Source: Cryomorphaceae bacterium (GTDB lineage Bacteria; Bacteroidota; Bacteroidia; Flavobacteriales_D; Crocinitomicaceae). From it: 42,226 nucleotides of DNA. The notes under the pieces were generated by a model. The model ran no database searches, was not told the origin of the DNA, and was given only the letters and a program-made list of their open reading frames with translations. Below, in pieces: positions 16,497 to 24,780 of this stretch. The stretch is taken from assembly GCA_021300505.1 (NCBI GenBank), contig JAJTDQ010000004.1, positions 1-42,226 of the forward strand, read 5' to 3'. The stretch's first letter is position 1. Each line of letters starts with the position of its first letter. Made by a program: the position numbers and the translations under genes.

Positions 16497-18056
16497 ATGA
16501 ATTTATACTCAAACAAGCAAAAATGGAAAATTGCCCTGATGGTCATTGCGATCATCATGGTGGGCGCATCCTTGTTTGTTTCCAACAACATCGTCTCGAA
16601 GGTTGGAAGTCGCGAACGTGAGCGCGCCATGCAGTGGGCCGACGCCATCAAGAAGAAACTTGAGTTGGTGACGCTGACGGACAAAACCTTCCGTCAATTG
16701 CGCGATAAAGAGCGAAAAGAAGTGCAGCTATGGGTCGATGCGACTAAAGAAGTATCAAAAGAAACGCCCTTGGATATAATTCCAGATTATGGGTTCCCAT
16801 TAAAAATCATCAATGAAAACAAGGACATTCCGGTCATCTTGATGGACAACGATCAAGCCGTTTCGGGATACATCAACCTTGATTTTGATACCTCAGACAT
16901 ACGCGCTGCTCAGAAAAACGCCACACTTTCCGCAAAGGAAATCACCCAAATTTTTGAAGACTCCTTAAAAGCATTGGCACTTACCTGGGAAAAATCGAAT
17001 CCTTCCTTCACCGTTGAGATCTACGATGGACTCTTTAACACCTATTATTACTGCGACTCCAAGGAGCTCATTCGGCTCGAAAAACAGCGTGACTCCTTGC
17101 TTCAGTCGTTCAACAATGAGTTGATCAACAATCAGGATCTTGTGCCCGTGTTACTGGTGGATGCGCGGACCAATCAAGTCATCGGCAGCAACCTAAAAAA
17201 GGACAAAATCACACCAGAAGCGCTTTCAGGCACTATAAGTGAATTGAAACTGCAAAACGAACCGATTGTCATTGATTTCCAGAATGGTCAGCGAAACATC
17301 TTGTATTTCGACGACAGTGAGGAGCTCAAGCGCCTGCAGTATTTCCCTTACATCATTTTCTTCATCATCGGGATGTTCGTGTTTATCGGCTACCTCATCT
17401 TTAGCACCTTCCGCAAAGCCGAACAGAACCAGGTGTGGGCAGGAATGGCGAAAGAAACAGCACACCAATTGGGTACACCCCTATCGTCATTGATGGCTTG
17501 GATTCAGTTGCTTGAAGACCAACATGCCGATCCAATGATTACGTCAGAAATGCAGAAAGACGTCGATCGTTTGGAAAAAATTACAGACCGTTTCTCAAAA
17601 ATTGGATCAGGCGCAAAATTGGAAGTCAGCGACCTTAATGTCACGGTACAAAACGTGGTCGAATACCTACGTCCGCGCGTATCGAGTAAGGTGCCCATCG
17701 AATTCACTGCCACAGGCGAACTACCCATTCTGCACAATGGCCCGCTTATGGAATGGGTGATTGAGAATATCTGTAAGAATGCCGTTGATGCTATGGAAGG
17801 ATCTGGAAGTTTGCAACTCACCATTCATTCAACACCTGAATGGGCGCACATCGACATCAAAGACAGCGGCAAGGGCATTGCACCCAATCAACTGAAAACC
17901 ATTTTTCAACCTGGATTTTCCACAAAAAAACGCGGTTGGGGACTTGGACTCTCTTTGGTGAAACGGATCGTTACCGAGTACCACAAAGGGAAGGTTTTCG
18001 TGCTTGAGTCGCAGGTCAATGTGGGGTCTACGTTTCGAATTTCTATTCCGCAGTAA
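16497..18056 (+). CDS. Membrane sensor histidine kinase
   Basis: A 519-aa protein with a membrane helix near the N terminus (about 12-29), a ~250-residue extracytoplasmic sensor region without a domain I recognise, and a second helix (YIIFFIIGMFVFIGYLIF). The kinase core follows: H-box ETAHQLGTPLSSL with phospho-acceptor His323, N-box ENICKNAVDAM, G1 DIKDSGKGI, F-box FQPGFSTK and G2 GWGLGLSL. The HQLGTP H-box is of the HisKA-like type common in Bacteroidota. No response regulator gene is adjacent, so this is an orphan kinase. It is divergent from the small membrane protein gene. Confidence 0.93.
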   Translation: MNLYSNKQKWKIALMVIAIIMVGASLFVSNNIVSKVGSRERERAMQWADAIKKKLELVTLTDKTFRQLRDKERKEVQLWVDATKEVSKETPLDIIPDYGFPLKIINENKDIPVILMDNDQAVSGYINLDFDTSDIRAAQKNATLSAKEITQIFEDSLKALALTWEKSNPSFTVEIYDGLFNTYYYCDSKELIRLEKQRDSLLQSFNNELINNQDLVPVLLVDARTNQVIGSNLKKDKITPEALSGTISELKLQNEPIVIDFQNGQRNILYFDDSEELKRLQYFPYIIFFIIGMFVFIGYLIFSTFRKAEQNQVWAGMAKETAHQLGTPLSSLMAWIQLLEDQHADPMITSEMQKDVDRLEKITDRFSKIGSGAKLEVSDLNVTVQNVVEYLRPRVSSKVPIEFTATGELPILHNGPLMEWVIENICKNAVDAMEGSGSLQLTIHSTPEWAHIDIKDSGKGIAPNQLKTIFQPGFSTKKRGWGLGLSLVKRIVTEYHKGKVFVLESQVNVGSTFRISIPQ

Positions 18057-18075
18057 TTTTTTTAGACAATAGTCA

Positions 18076-18101
18076 CTTCTTCGCTCATTGAGCTTCGAAG
18101 G
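18076..18101 (+). repeat. Dispersed repeat copy D
   Basis: A 26-nt core with one difference from copy A (CTCATTG for CTCTTTG), starting 20 nt after the kinase stop. It is followed by GGACCGCTGCGCTTCAAGACAAAAGAC as at copy C. Confidence 0.85.
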
Positions 18102-18230
18102 ACAAGGGACCGCTGCGCTTCAAGACAAAAGACAAAAGACTTTGATCTTACATTGAATTGACGAAGGCATCAAATTCCTTTAGGATCAAATTTTAAATTG
18201 CGAAGCATCAAATTCGTAACTCTTAACTCT

Positions 18231-21200
18231 CTACATATTTTGCAAATCCACCGTACGCATTGCGATGAAGGACTTCAGTATGCGCTCTCCTACACCTGGG
18301 ACATCGACATGAATTAAATAGACACCCGACGAAATAGGGATATTGGCATGGTTCGTAAGTGCCCAATCTTGGTAGGTGATTGGACTGTCTTTCTTGATGG
18401 TTTTGATAAGTTTCCCCTGCGCATTGTAAATCGTGATTGTGCAACGCTCTGGTAAGTTGGTGATTTTAATGCGGCTATCGAGCTTGTTGATTTCGTATTC
18501 AGAGAAGGCCAAATAAGGATTCGGAACTACGTTGATTAACTTTAGGGCATCGACTAAGGCATCAGTGCTTCCTGTAACCGTGCGCACGGAAGACATATTC
18601 CACGCGTACGTCGGACGGCCATTGTTTATTCCCGTGACCTGATAATTCTTGTACTCCTTGTTCACCCGTAGTTTAATTTTTACATCTGTCGATAACAAGG
18701 TATTCCCATTGCGCAACATCGGATACATCACCCATGAAATACTGCCATAGGTTTGTCTTTTCGCTACCGATGAATTTTGTTCGATTGCTTGGAACTGCTG
18801 ATAAAGAACGTTTGATGTGGTATTTTCAGCAACTGATGGAATATAGGCTGGGAAATCCCAACCTGCACTGAAATCATTGATTATGGATTGGTCCGAACTG
18901 AACACCCACAGCGGATGAACACCACCCATCACTGGATCACCCACGCCATTCACCATGCGAGACGTCGGATTCCATAGCATATCCGCACCGTTCTCTGCGC
19001 CCAAGAAGGAGTTTTCACCAAAGGCCAAATACAAACGATTTCCTGTTTCTAAGTCAATGGCATATCCTGGGAACCAACCCATCCCTGTTGTTCCAGTATT
19101 GTCTGGATTTCCATATTGATCCACACTTGGACTTTTACGCAGCAAGCCTGGTTCGCAGTTGCCAAAGTTGAGTGCAGCATCTCGTCCCATTTCAATGACT
19201 GCACAGCGGGTCCATTTTGAGCGATCGGAAGTAAGGACAATATCCACACTTGGCAAGAAAGACAAAGAAGCATTCGTTCTGGCTGAACCTGGTGAAGGGA
19301 GATTGTAATACGTCATGGGCATATAGCTACACTGGTAGCCCGTCAAACGGTGCGGTGCAATTCCACCATTAAGGATGGATGAAAAATTGCCGTCATTGTC
19401 CACACCTACCTCATCATCGTAACATGCGGCTTCTGTAAACGGGTCATTTACGGCAGCTTGTGTTTCATCAAAAGTTCCTGATCGGATCCAATTCGTGGGG
19501 AAGAAAGCACTGTTGTCCTGCACAAAGTTGAGCCATTGCTTGGATGAATCTTCAAACGTAATGGAATGATCAATCATCGTCGTTGTTTTCACTGAAGAAT
19601 TGCCTGACGGTCCGGTATATTTCTCTTGATGAATTTGCACGGAGACGCCCCATTTCGGGATAATTTGTTCGTTATCACCTTGGATGCTTTGTTCCGAAGA
19701 AATCGAATCCAATACAATTCCATTTTCATGATCATAGCGGTAGATCACCCAAGAAGCGGTGTCGGCACCATTCAATGAAGACGGAACATAAGACTTGAAG
19801 CGACATTCGAAATAGCCATCGGCAACATTCAAGGGATCGACCACTTTGATGTTCAGCGGTCCGGCACCACGTTGATAGGTCACCTTATCGAGTGTTCCGT
19901 ATTTCACGATATGATTGAGCGATGCTGTGGTAAGTTCCAAGGCACGATTTCCATTTCCATAGCCATCCAAGCGGGTAATTTCTGGTGATTCACCGTACTC
20001 CAAGTAATGCAATGTTCCGTTGGCCTCTGGCATCGGATTGTGTGGAATGGCCTCTATCGTTTTCACCTCACCTGCTGCAGCTTTACGGCTAGCGAGATAA
20101 CGTTTCTGCTGTCCGTCCAGAGCTTGTGGATCGTTCGGGTCGTAATTCTTGTAATTGTTATGGGCATAGGCCACGGCGACATAGTAGTACCGCTTGAAGT
20201 TGACCAACTCACTCGTACCTTGGGAGAATAAATCTGTTTTTACACTAAAACTGTGGCGAATGCCCTTATCCTGACCATCCACTCGCTCAATAGGAACACT
20301 GGCCAACAGGTCCTCGTCGAACTCAAAATTGATGATTCGAGACACACCATCTTCGATGTCACATTGCGCTACCAAACGTGCCTTGTCTGGGTCACCGATA
20401 TCAGAAAGTGAATACTGCTTTCCACGCATTTGATAAATTTGGTAACCTTGGAATCGGTAGGATTTGTCTGCATTGGGATCGGCAGTAACAATGAACGGAT
20501 CAAACTCCTCGTATTCTTCGTTATAGTTATTGCTGTTCGTAGGATTGGACAGGGTGAGAATCAACTCGTTTTCCAGTTCCTGAATGGCTAGATCAGGAGC
20601 ATGGGGACCGTCCAACACTTTAAAACAGTTCTCAAACAGGGCCTGCGCTTTATCATCAGCTCGTTGAAGCACAGCAACTGAAGCAAAGGGATCCCCACCA
20701 TTTGATCTTGCCCAAACGACTCCCACTGTGATGTTATTGACCGCTCCAGGTTTTAACACGAAAGGTCCGGCAGACTGCACAAAACGGCGGTCATTCGGTG
20801 GATTGTTCGATCCATATTCTGTCCACGGATCTTGTGCGGCGCCACCTGTTCCCCACCCTAATGGATCGGTATCACCGGGAAACATGAAGTCGCATGGCAC
20901 ATTCGGATTACAATCTGGGTCAGAAATATGACCACTTCCTCCATAGTAAAACTTGGTACCATCCTTCCATATTCCACGAAGGTAATTGTAGAAATCCGAA
21001 GCACTGGTTGGATCGGTTTGATTTGGATTTGCACCATTCGTGGTATTCGAATAATACAAGAAACGGCGCATTCCAAAGCGCTCATTATCCACAATTCCGT
21101 CACCATAGCCAATTCCATTCAAAGCCTCATTTTCACCTATTCCAAACCCATTGTCTACGCCATCATCATCCTGATAAGGTCCTTCGAAAAAATCAACACC

Positions 21201-22250
21201 AACGGCTGGCGGCGAAAAACCATAACCTTTAAATCCAGAATTCTCACCGTCGAAGTTATCTCCATTGTAGTAATAACCTAAGCCCCGGTTGACATCACAG
21301 CCAACATAATCATCGAAAGGATCACCCAAAGCACCATCGGTGAAGAAACCAAAGTAGGTATTATAGAGTGTCTGTGTTCCGCGGTTGATCAATTCATAAT
21401 TGTAAAAGGTCATGTTGTTGATCTCATCATTGGACGCAAAGGCAAAAGCTTGGGCGCGAATTTCCATTCCGATCGGATCGGCTCCCGTTTCGGTATGGAT
21501 ATTCCCTTTGTCATTCATTACCCACCAATAGTTGATGTCGCCATACAAGGAAACCCGTCGGTCGGTCTTGCAATTCTTTTCACGATTAATGTCATGCCAT
21601 GGATAATCACCATCCTCCCAATTGTATTCGCCGTCTTCATTACGGTCGAAAAATGGCGCTAAATAATAATCTTGTCCCATGGAAACATCTCCATGCGCAG
21701 GCCATTCTTTGATGATTTCTGGTACCTTGTAGTTGGGGAAAAGTTCCGCTTGGGAAGATGTTCCGTTCTCTGCATCATCGACACCTGCCTGAAACCATGC
21801 ATTGAATTCACGCACTTGGTCTTGGGTTGACACAAAGTGCTTGTCGTACTTGGCGCAAGTCTCGTAGTTTGTTTCGGCTGAAATGTTCGAAAGCGGACCC
21901 GTCCAATAGTCCTGACCATTTCGGTAACGCAGTGCAGCCAACTTCAACTGGTTGTTGACATCTGTTCCTCCCAACCACAAAGCAGCAGTGAAAAGCGCCA
22001 TGATTCCAGAGTTTTTCGGCACCTCGTACTGTGAGTAATTTTGATTCGGCACTTGCCATAAATTCCCTGCCGTGTGCACCATTGCACGAACATTATTGAT
22101 CTGTAAAAAAGTGGTGGTATTTGGCGGCGTACACTGTGCTGCCTTGGAAAGATCAGACTTCATTGGCTTCATTTTCTCAGTGCCCGCATAGGGTTGAGCT
22201 AATGCCAAAAAAGAAAAAAGAAAAACCGAAAAGACAGCAATATACCTCAT
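18231..22250 (-). CDS. Large T9SS-secreted protein
   Basis: A 1339-aa exported protein. The signal peptide is MRYIAVFSVFLFSFLALA. The C-terminal ~95 residues (INVVPNPYLAFSEYEI ... GKLIKTI ... SSGVYLIHVDVPG) are a type A sorting domain for the type IX secretion system, so it should reach the cell surface or medium. The middle is Asp/Asn/Gly-rich with calcium-binding-like stretches (DRNEDGEYNWEDGDYP; DDDGVDNGFGIGENEALNG). No catalytic domain is recognised. It is an isolated gene on the minus strand, divergent from metG. Confidence 0.88.
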   Translation of the reverse strand: MRYIAVFSVFLFSFLALAQPYAGTEKMKPMKSDLSKAAQCTPPNTTTFLQINNVRAMVHTAGNLWQVPNQNYSQYEVPKNSGIMALFTAALWLGGTDVNNQLKLAALRYRNGQDYWTGPLSNISAETNYETCAKYDKHFVSTQDQVREFNAWFQAGVDDAENGTSSQAELFPNYKVPEIIKEWPAHGDVSMGQDYYLAPFFDRNEDGEYNWEDGDYPWHDINREKNCKTDRRVSLYGDINYWWVMNDKGNIHTETGADPIGMEIRAQAFAFASNDEINNMTFYNYELINRGTQTLYNTYFGFFTDGALGDPFDDYVGCDVNRGLGYYYNGDNFDGENSGFKGYGFSPPAVGVDFFEGPYQDDDGVDNGFGIGENEALNGIGYGDGIVDNERFGMRRFLYYSNTTNGANPNQTDPTSASDFYNYLRGIWKDGTKFYYGGSGHISDPDCNPNVPCDFMFPGDTDPLGWGTGGAAQDPWTEYGSNNPPNDRRFVQSAGPFVLKPGAVNNITVGVVWARSNGGDPFASVAVLQRADDKAQALFENCFKVLDGPHAPDLAIQELENELILTLSNPTNSNNYNEEYEEFDPFIVTADPNADKSYRFQGYQIYQMRGKQYSLSDIGDPDKARLVAQCDIEDGVSRIINFEFDEDLLASVPIERVDGQDKGIRHSFSVKTDLFSQGTSELVNFKRYYYVAVAYAHNNYKNYDPNDPQALDGQQKRYLASRKAAAGEVKTIEAIPHNPMPEANGTLHYLEYGESPEITRLDGYGNGNRALELTTASLNHIVKYGTLDKVTYQRGAGPLNIKVVDPLNVADGYFECRFKSYVPSSLNGADTASWVIYRYDHENGIVLDSISSEQSIQGDNEQIIPKWGVSVQIHQEKYTGPSGNSSVKTTTMIDHSITFEDSSKQWLNFVQDNSAFFPTNWIRSGTFDETQAAVNDPFTEAACYDDEVGVDNDGNFSSILNGGIAPHRLTGYQCSYMPMTYYNLPSPGSARTNASLSFLPSVDIVLTSDRSKWTRCAVIEMGRDAALNFGNCEPGLLRKSPSVDQYGNPDNTGTTGMGWFPGYAIDLETGNRLYLAFGENSFLGAENGADMLWNPTSRMVNGVGDPVMGGVHPLWVFSSDQSIINDFSAGWDFPAYIPSVAENTTSNVLYQQFQAIEQNSSVAKRQTYGSISWVMYPMLRNGNTLLSTDVKIKLRVNKEYKNYQVTGINNGRPTYAWNMSSVRTVTGSTDALVDALKLINVVPNPYLAFSEYEINKLDSRIKITNLPERCTITIYNAQGKLIKTIKKDSPITYQDWALTNHANIPISSGVYLIHVDVPGVGERILKSFIAMRTVDLQNM

Positions 22251-22391
22251 AGTAGCAATTAACAGTACTAATTTAGGGAATATTCTGCAAGTTCTTTTGC
22301 TTTCGAGAAGAGGTTCATGATTGAGGCAAGAAAATCCAACCTCAGTCTAACTTTCGCTGTGCCTTGATGAATAAAAGTCCTCACGAATACT

Positions 22392-22399
22392 TATCTTTG
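22392..22399 (+). promoter_or_regulatory. -7 promoter box of metG
   Basis: TATCTTTG matches TAnnTTTG exactly and ends 3 nt before the ATG at 22403, implying a leaderless or near-leaderless mRNA. A TTG at 22364-22366 lies 25 nt upstream, slightly more than the usual gap. The box argues against the upstream in-frame starts at 22364/22367. Confidence 0.5.
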
Positions 22400-22402
22400 A
22401 GC

Positions 22403-24415
22403 ATGTCGAAATCCAAATTTACCGTAACAGCAGCCCTGCCCTATGCCAATGGTCCATTGCACCTTGGACACGTGGCTGGAGTTTATTTGCCTGCTGATAT
22501 TTTTGTGCGTTTCTTACGAATGAATGGTCATGATGTGGCCTTCATCTGTGGAAGTGACGAACATGGAGCTGCCATCACGCTGCGTGCGAAGAAAGAAGGA
22601 ATCACACCAAAGGAAATCGTAGATAAGTACGATACCATCATTGGAAAGGCCTTTAAAGATTTCGAAATTTCATTTGACATTTACCACCGCACATCGGCGG
22701 AAATCCATCATAAAACCTCGCAAGATTTCTTTTTGAAATTGCATGAAAAAGGAAAGTTCACGGAGGAGGTTTCTGAACAATATTACGACGAAGAATACCA
22801 ACAGTTTCTAGCGGACCGTTACATTGTAGGCGAATGTCCAAAATGCCAAAACCCAAATGCTTATGGTGACCAATGTGAAAAATGTGGGACAGATTTAAGT
22901 CCGACAGAATTGGTCAATCCTACATCTACTTTAAGTGGAAAAACACCTATTCTAAAAACGACATCACATTGGTACTTACCGATGGACCGTCACGAAAGCT
23001 GGTTGCGCGAGTGGATCAAGGAAGGAACCTTGGATGGGGTGAAACAACATGAACCGAAGGCTTGGCGAAATCAAGTGATTGGTCAATGCATGTCGTGGAT
23101 TGATGGCGGATTGCATTCCCGTGCCATGACACGTGACTTGGACTGGGGGGTAAAAGTTCCCTTACCCAATGCAGATGGAAAGGTGCTTTATGTTTGGCTC
23201 GATGCACCTATTGGCTATATTTCAGCCACTAAGCAATGGGCTTTGGACAACCAAAAAAATTGGGCGGATTACTGGACAGGCGATCGCAAACTTATTCATT
23301 TCATCGGTAAAGACAACATCGTATTCCACGCGGTGATTTTCCCGATTTTACTGAAAGATCATGGTGACCTCATCTTACCTGACAATGTACCCGCTTCTGA
23401 ATTTTTAAACCTAGAGGGAGATAAGCTGTCAACGTCGCGCAATTGGGCGGTATGGCTGCACGAATATTTGGCATCCTACCCAGACAAGGCCGATGAATTG
23501 AAGTATGTCTTGACGTCGATTGCGCCAGAAACGAAGGATTCCGAATTTACCTGGAAAGAATACCAAACACGCATCAACAGTGAGCTTGCCGATATCCTTG
23601 GAAACTTTGTGAATCGCGCATTGGTGTTGACCCAAAAATACTACGAAGGCGCTGTTCCTGAAATGGCGCAGATCCCACAGCGCATCAGCAAGTTAATTTA
23701 CGCATACAAATTCCGTGAAGCACAAGCCGAAGCAATGAACTTGGCACGTCTAGGGAACAAATACTTGGCTGACCAAGAACCTTGGAAAGTGGTGAAAACT
23801 GATCCTGAGCGCGTGAAAACCATCATGCACATTGCCTTGCAAATCACAGCGAACTTGAGCATCGTTCTACAACCTTTCTTGCCAGAAACAGCGCGCAAAT
23901 TGGCTGATTTCATGAACGTCCACACGGATCAATGGAGTGATGCAGGACGCGGAGATCTCATTGCTGAAGGAACACTTACACGTGAGCCATCCATCCTATT
24001 CCGAAAAATTGAAGATGAACTTGTAGAAGCCGAAGTGGCGAAATTGAAAAGCACAGTCATGGTTGAATCGACATTTGAACCTCAAAAAGAGGAAGTGACC
24101 TTTGACGATTTCAGTAAAATGGACATCCGCTTGGGGACCATACTCGAAGCTGAAAAAGTGGAGAAGGCGGATAAGTTGCTAAAATTATTGGTAGACACAG
24201 GGATCGATAAGCGTACCATAGTTTCAGGGATTGCAGCACATTACGCACCCGAAGATGTAATTGGAAAAACAGTGAGTGTACTTTTGAATTTAGCTCCGCG
24301 AAAAATCAGAGGGATTGAATCTCAAGGGATGATCTTAATGGCGGAAGATGCGGAAGGAAACTTGAGCTTCATGGTTCCTGAAAAAGGATTCAACGCCGGA
24401 GGTGGCATCTGCTAA
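22403..24415 (+). CDS. metG: Methionyl-tRNA synthetase
   Basis: Charges tRNA-Met with methionine. From the ATG at 22403 it is 670 aa; earlier in-frame starts at 22364 (TTG) and 22367 (ATG) would add residues unlike the family N terminus, which begins MSKSKFTVTAALPYANGPLHLGH. Class I motifs HLGH (20-23) and KLSTSRNW (KMSKS equivalent), the zinc knuckle CPKCQNPNAYGDQCEKC, and a C-terminal EMAP-II/Trbp111-like tRNA-binding domain (FDDFSKMDIRLGTILEAEKV onward) are all present. A small gene follows after 9 nt. Confidence 0.97.
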   Translation: MSKSKFTVTAALPYANGPLHLGHVAGVYLPADIFVRFLRMNGHDVAFICGSDEHGAAITLRAKKEGITPKEIVDKYDTIIGKAFKDFEISFDIYHRTSAEIHHKTSQDFFLKLHEKGKFTEEVSEQYYDEEYQQFLADRYIVGECPKCQNPNAYGDQCEKCGTDLSPTELVNPTSTLSGKTPILKTTSHWYLPMDRHESWLREWIKEGTLDGVKQHEPKAWRNQVIGQCMSWIDGGLHSRAMTRDLDWGVKVPLPNADGKVLYVWLDAPIGYISATKQWALDNQKNWADYWTGDRKLIHFIGKDNIVFHAVIFPILLKDHGDLILPDNVPASEFLNLEGDKLSTSRNWAVWLHEYLASYPDKADELKYVLTSIAPETKDSEFTWKEYQTRINSELADILGNFVNRALVLTQKYYEGAVPEMAQIPQRISKLIYAYKFREAQAEAMNLARLGNKYLADQEPWKVVKTDPERVKTIMHIALQITANLSIVLQPFLPETARKLADFMNVHTDQWSDAGRGDLIAEGTLTREPSILFRKIEDELVEAEVAKLKSTVMVESTFEPQKEEVTFDDFSKMDIRLGTILEAEKVEKADKLLKLLVDTGIDKRTIVSGIAAHYAPEDVIGKTVSVLLNLAPRKIRGIESQGMILMAEDAEGNLSFMVPEKGFNAGGGIC

Positions 24416-24424
24416 GCGCTGAAG

Positions 24425-24778
24425 ATGAGCGATCTGATTGAATTCCAAGCCTTACAGCAGTCCTTGAACGATGTTGCTTTCGTAATCAAGACTCAAGAGC
24501 AAATTGCGAAGGACTTTGGAAAGTTCAATCTCTTTTTTCCTGAGGAATTTTCAACTACAGCCTTTTCCAAAGAAGCCATCGAATCGTTGTTGGCTGAGCG
24601 TATTGCCGATTTGATGCAAGAAGGAGAAGCGCGCTTGTTGCAATTGCTTTACACAATCGATCTTCCAGAAAAAGAATTCCTTTCGCTGACTACCCAGACA
24701 GATTTCCTCGCACAACTTTCCGAACGGATTTTGTTCCGCGAAGCCTACAAGATATATCTGCGGAAGAAATACAGCTGA
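24425..24778 (+). CDS. Small hypothetical protein downstream of metG
   Basis: A 117-aa soluble, Leu/Glu-rich, mostly helical protein that I do not recognise. It begins 9 nt after the metG stop, so it is almost certainly co-translated with it. The C-terminal half (LLQLLYTIDLPEKEF ... LAQLSERILFREAYKIYLRKKY) looks like a conserved helical hairpin with a basic end. It ends 2 nt from the convergent secreted-protein gene, leaving no room for a separate terminator. Confidence 0.8.
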   Translation: MSDLIEFQALQQSLNDVAFVIKTQEQIAKDFGKFNLFFPEEFSTTAFSKEAIESLLAERIADLMQEGEARLLQLLYTIDLPEKEFLSLTTQTDFLAQLSERILFREAYKIYLRKKYS

Positions 24779-24780
24779 GA

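Noticed and set aside
4582-18101. CRISPR array made of the repeated 26-nt cores
   Set aside because: Copies are kilobases apart, in both orientations, and not separated by regular spacers.
18223-18444. Short minus-strand frame near the end of the large T9SS gene
   Set aside because: Alternative frame inside a clearly coding region.
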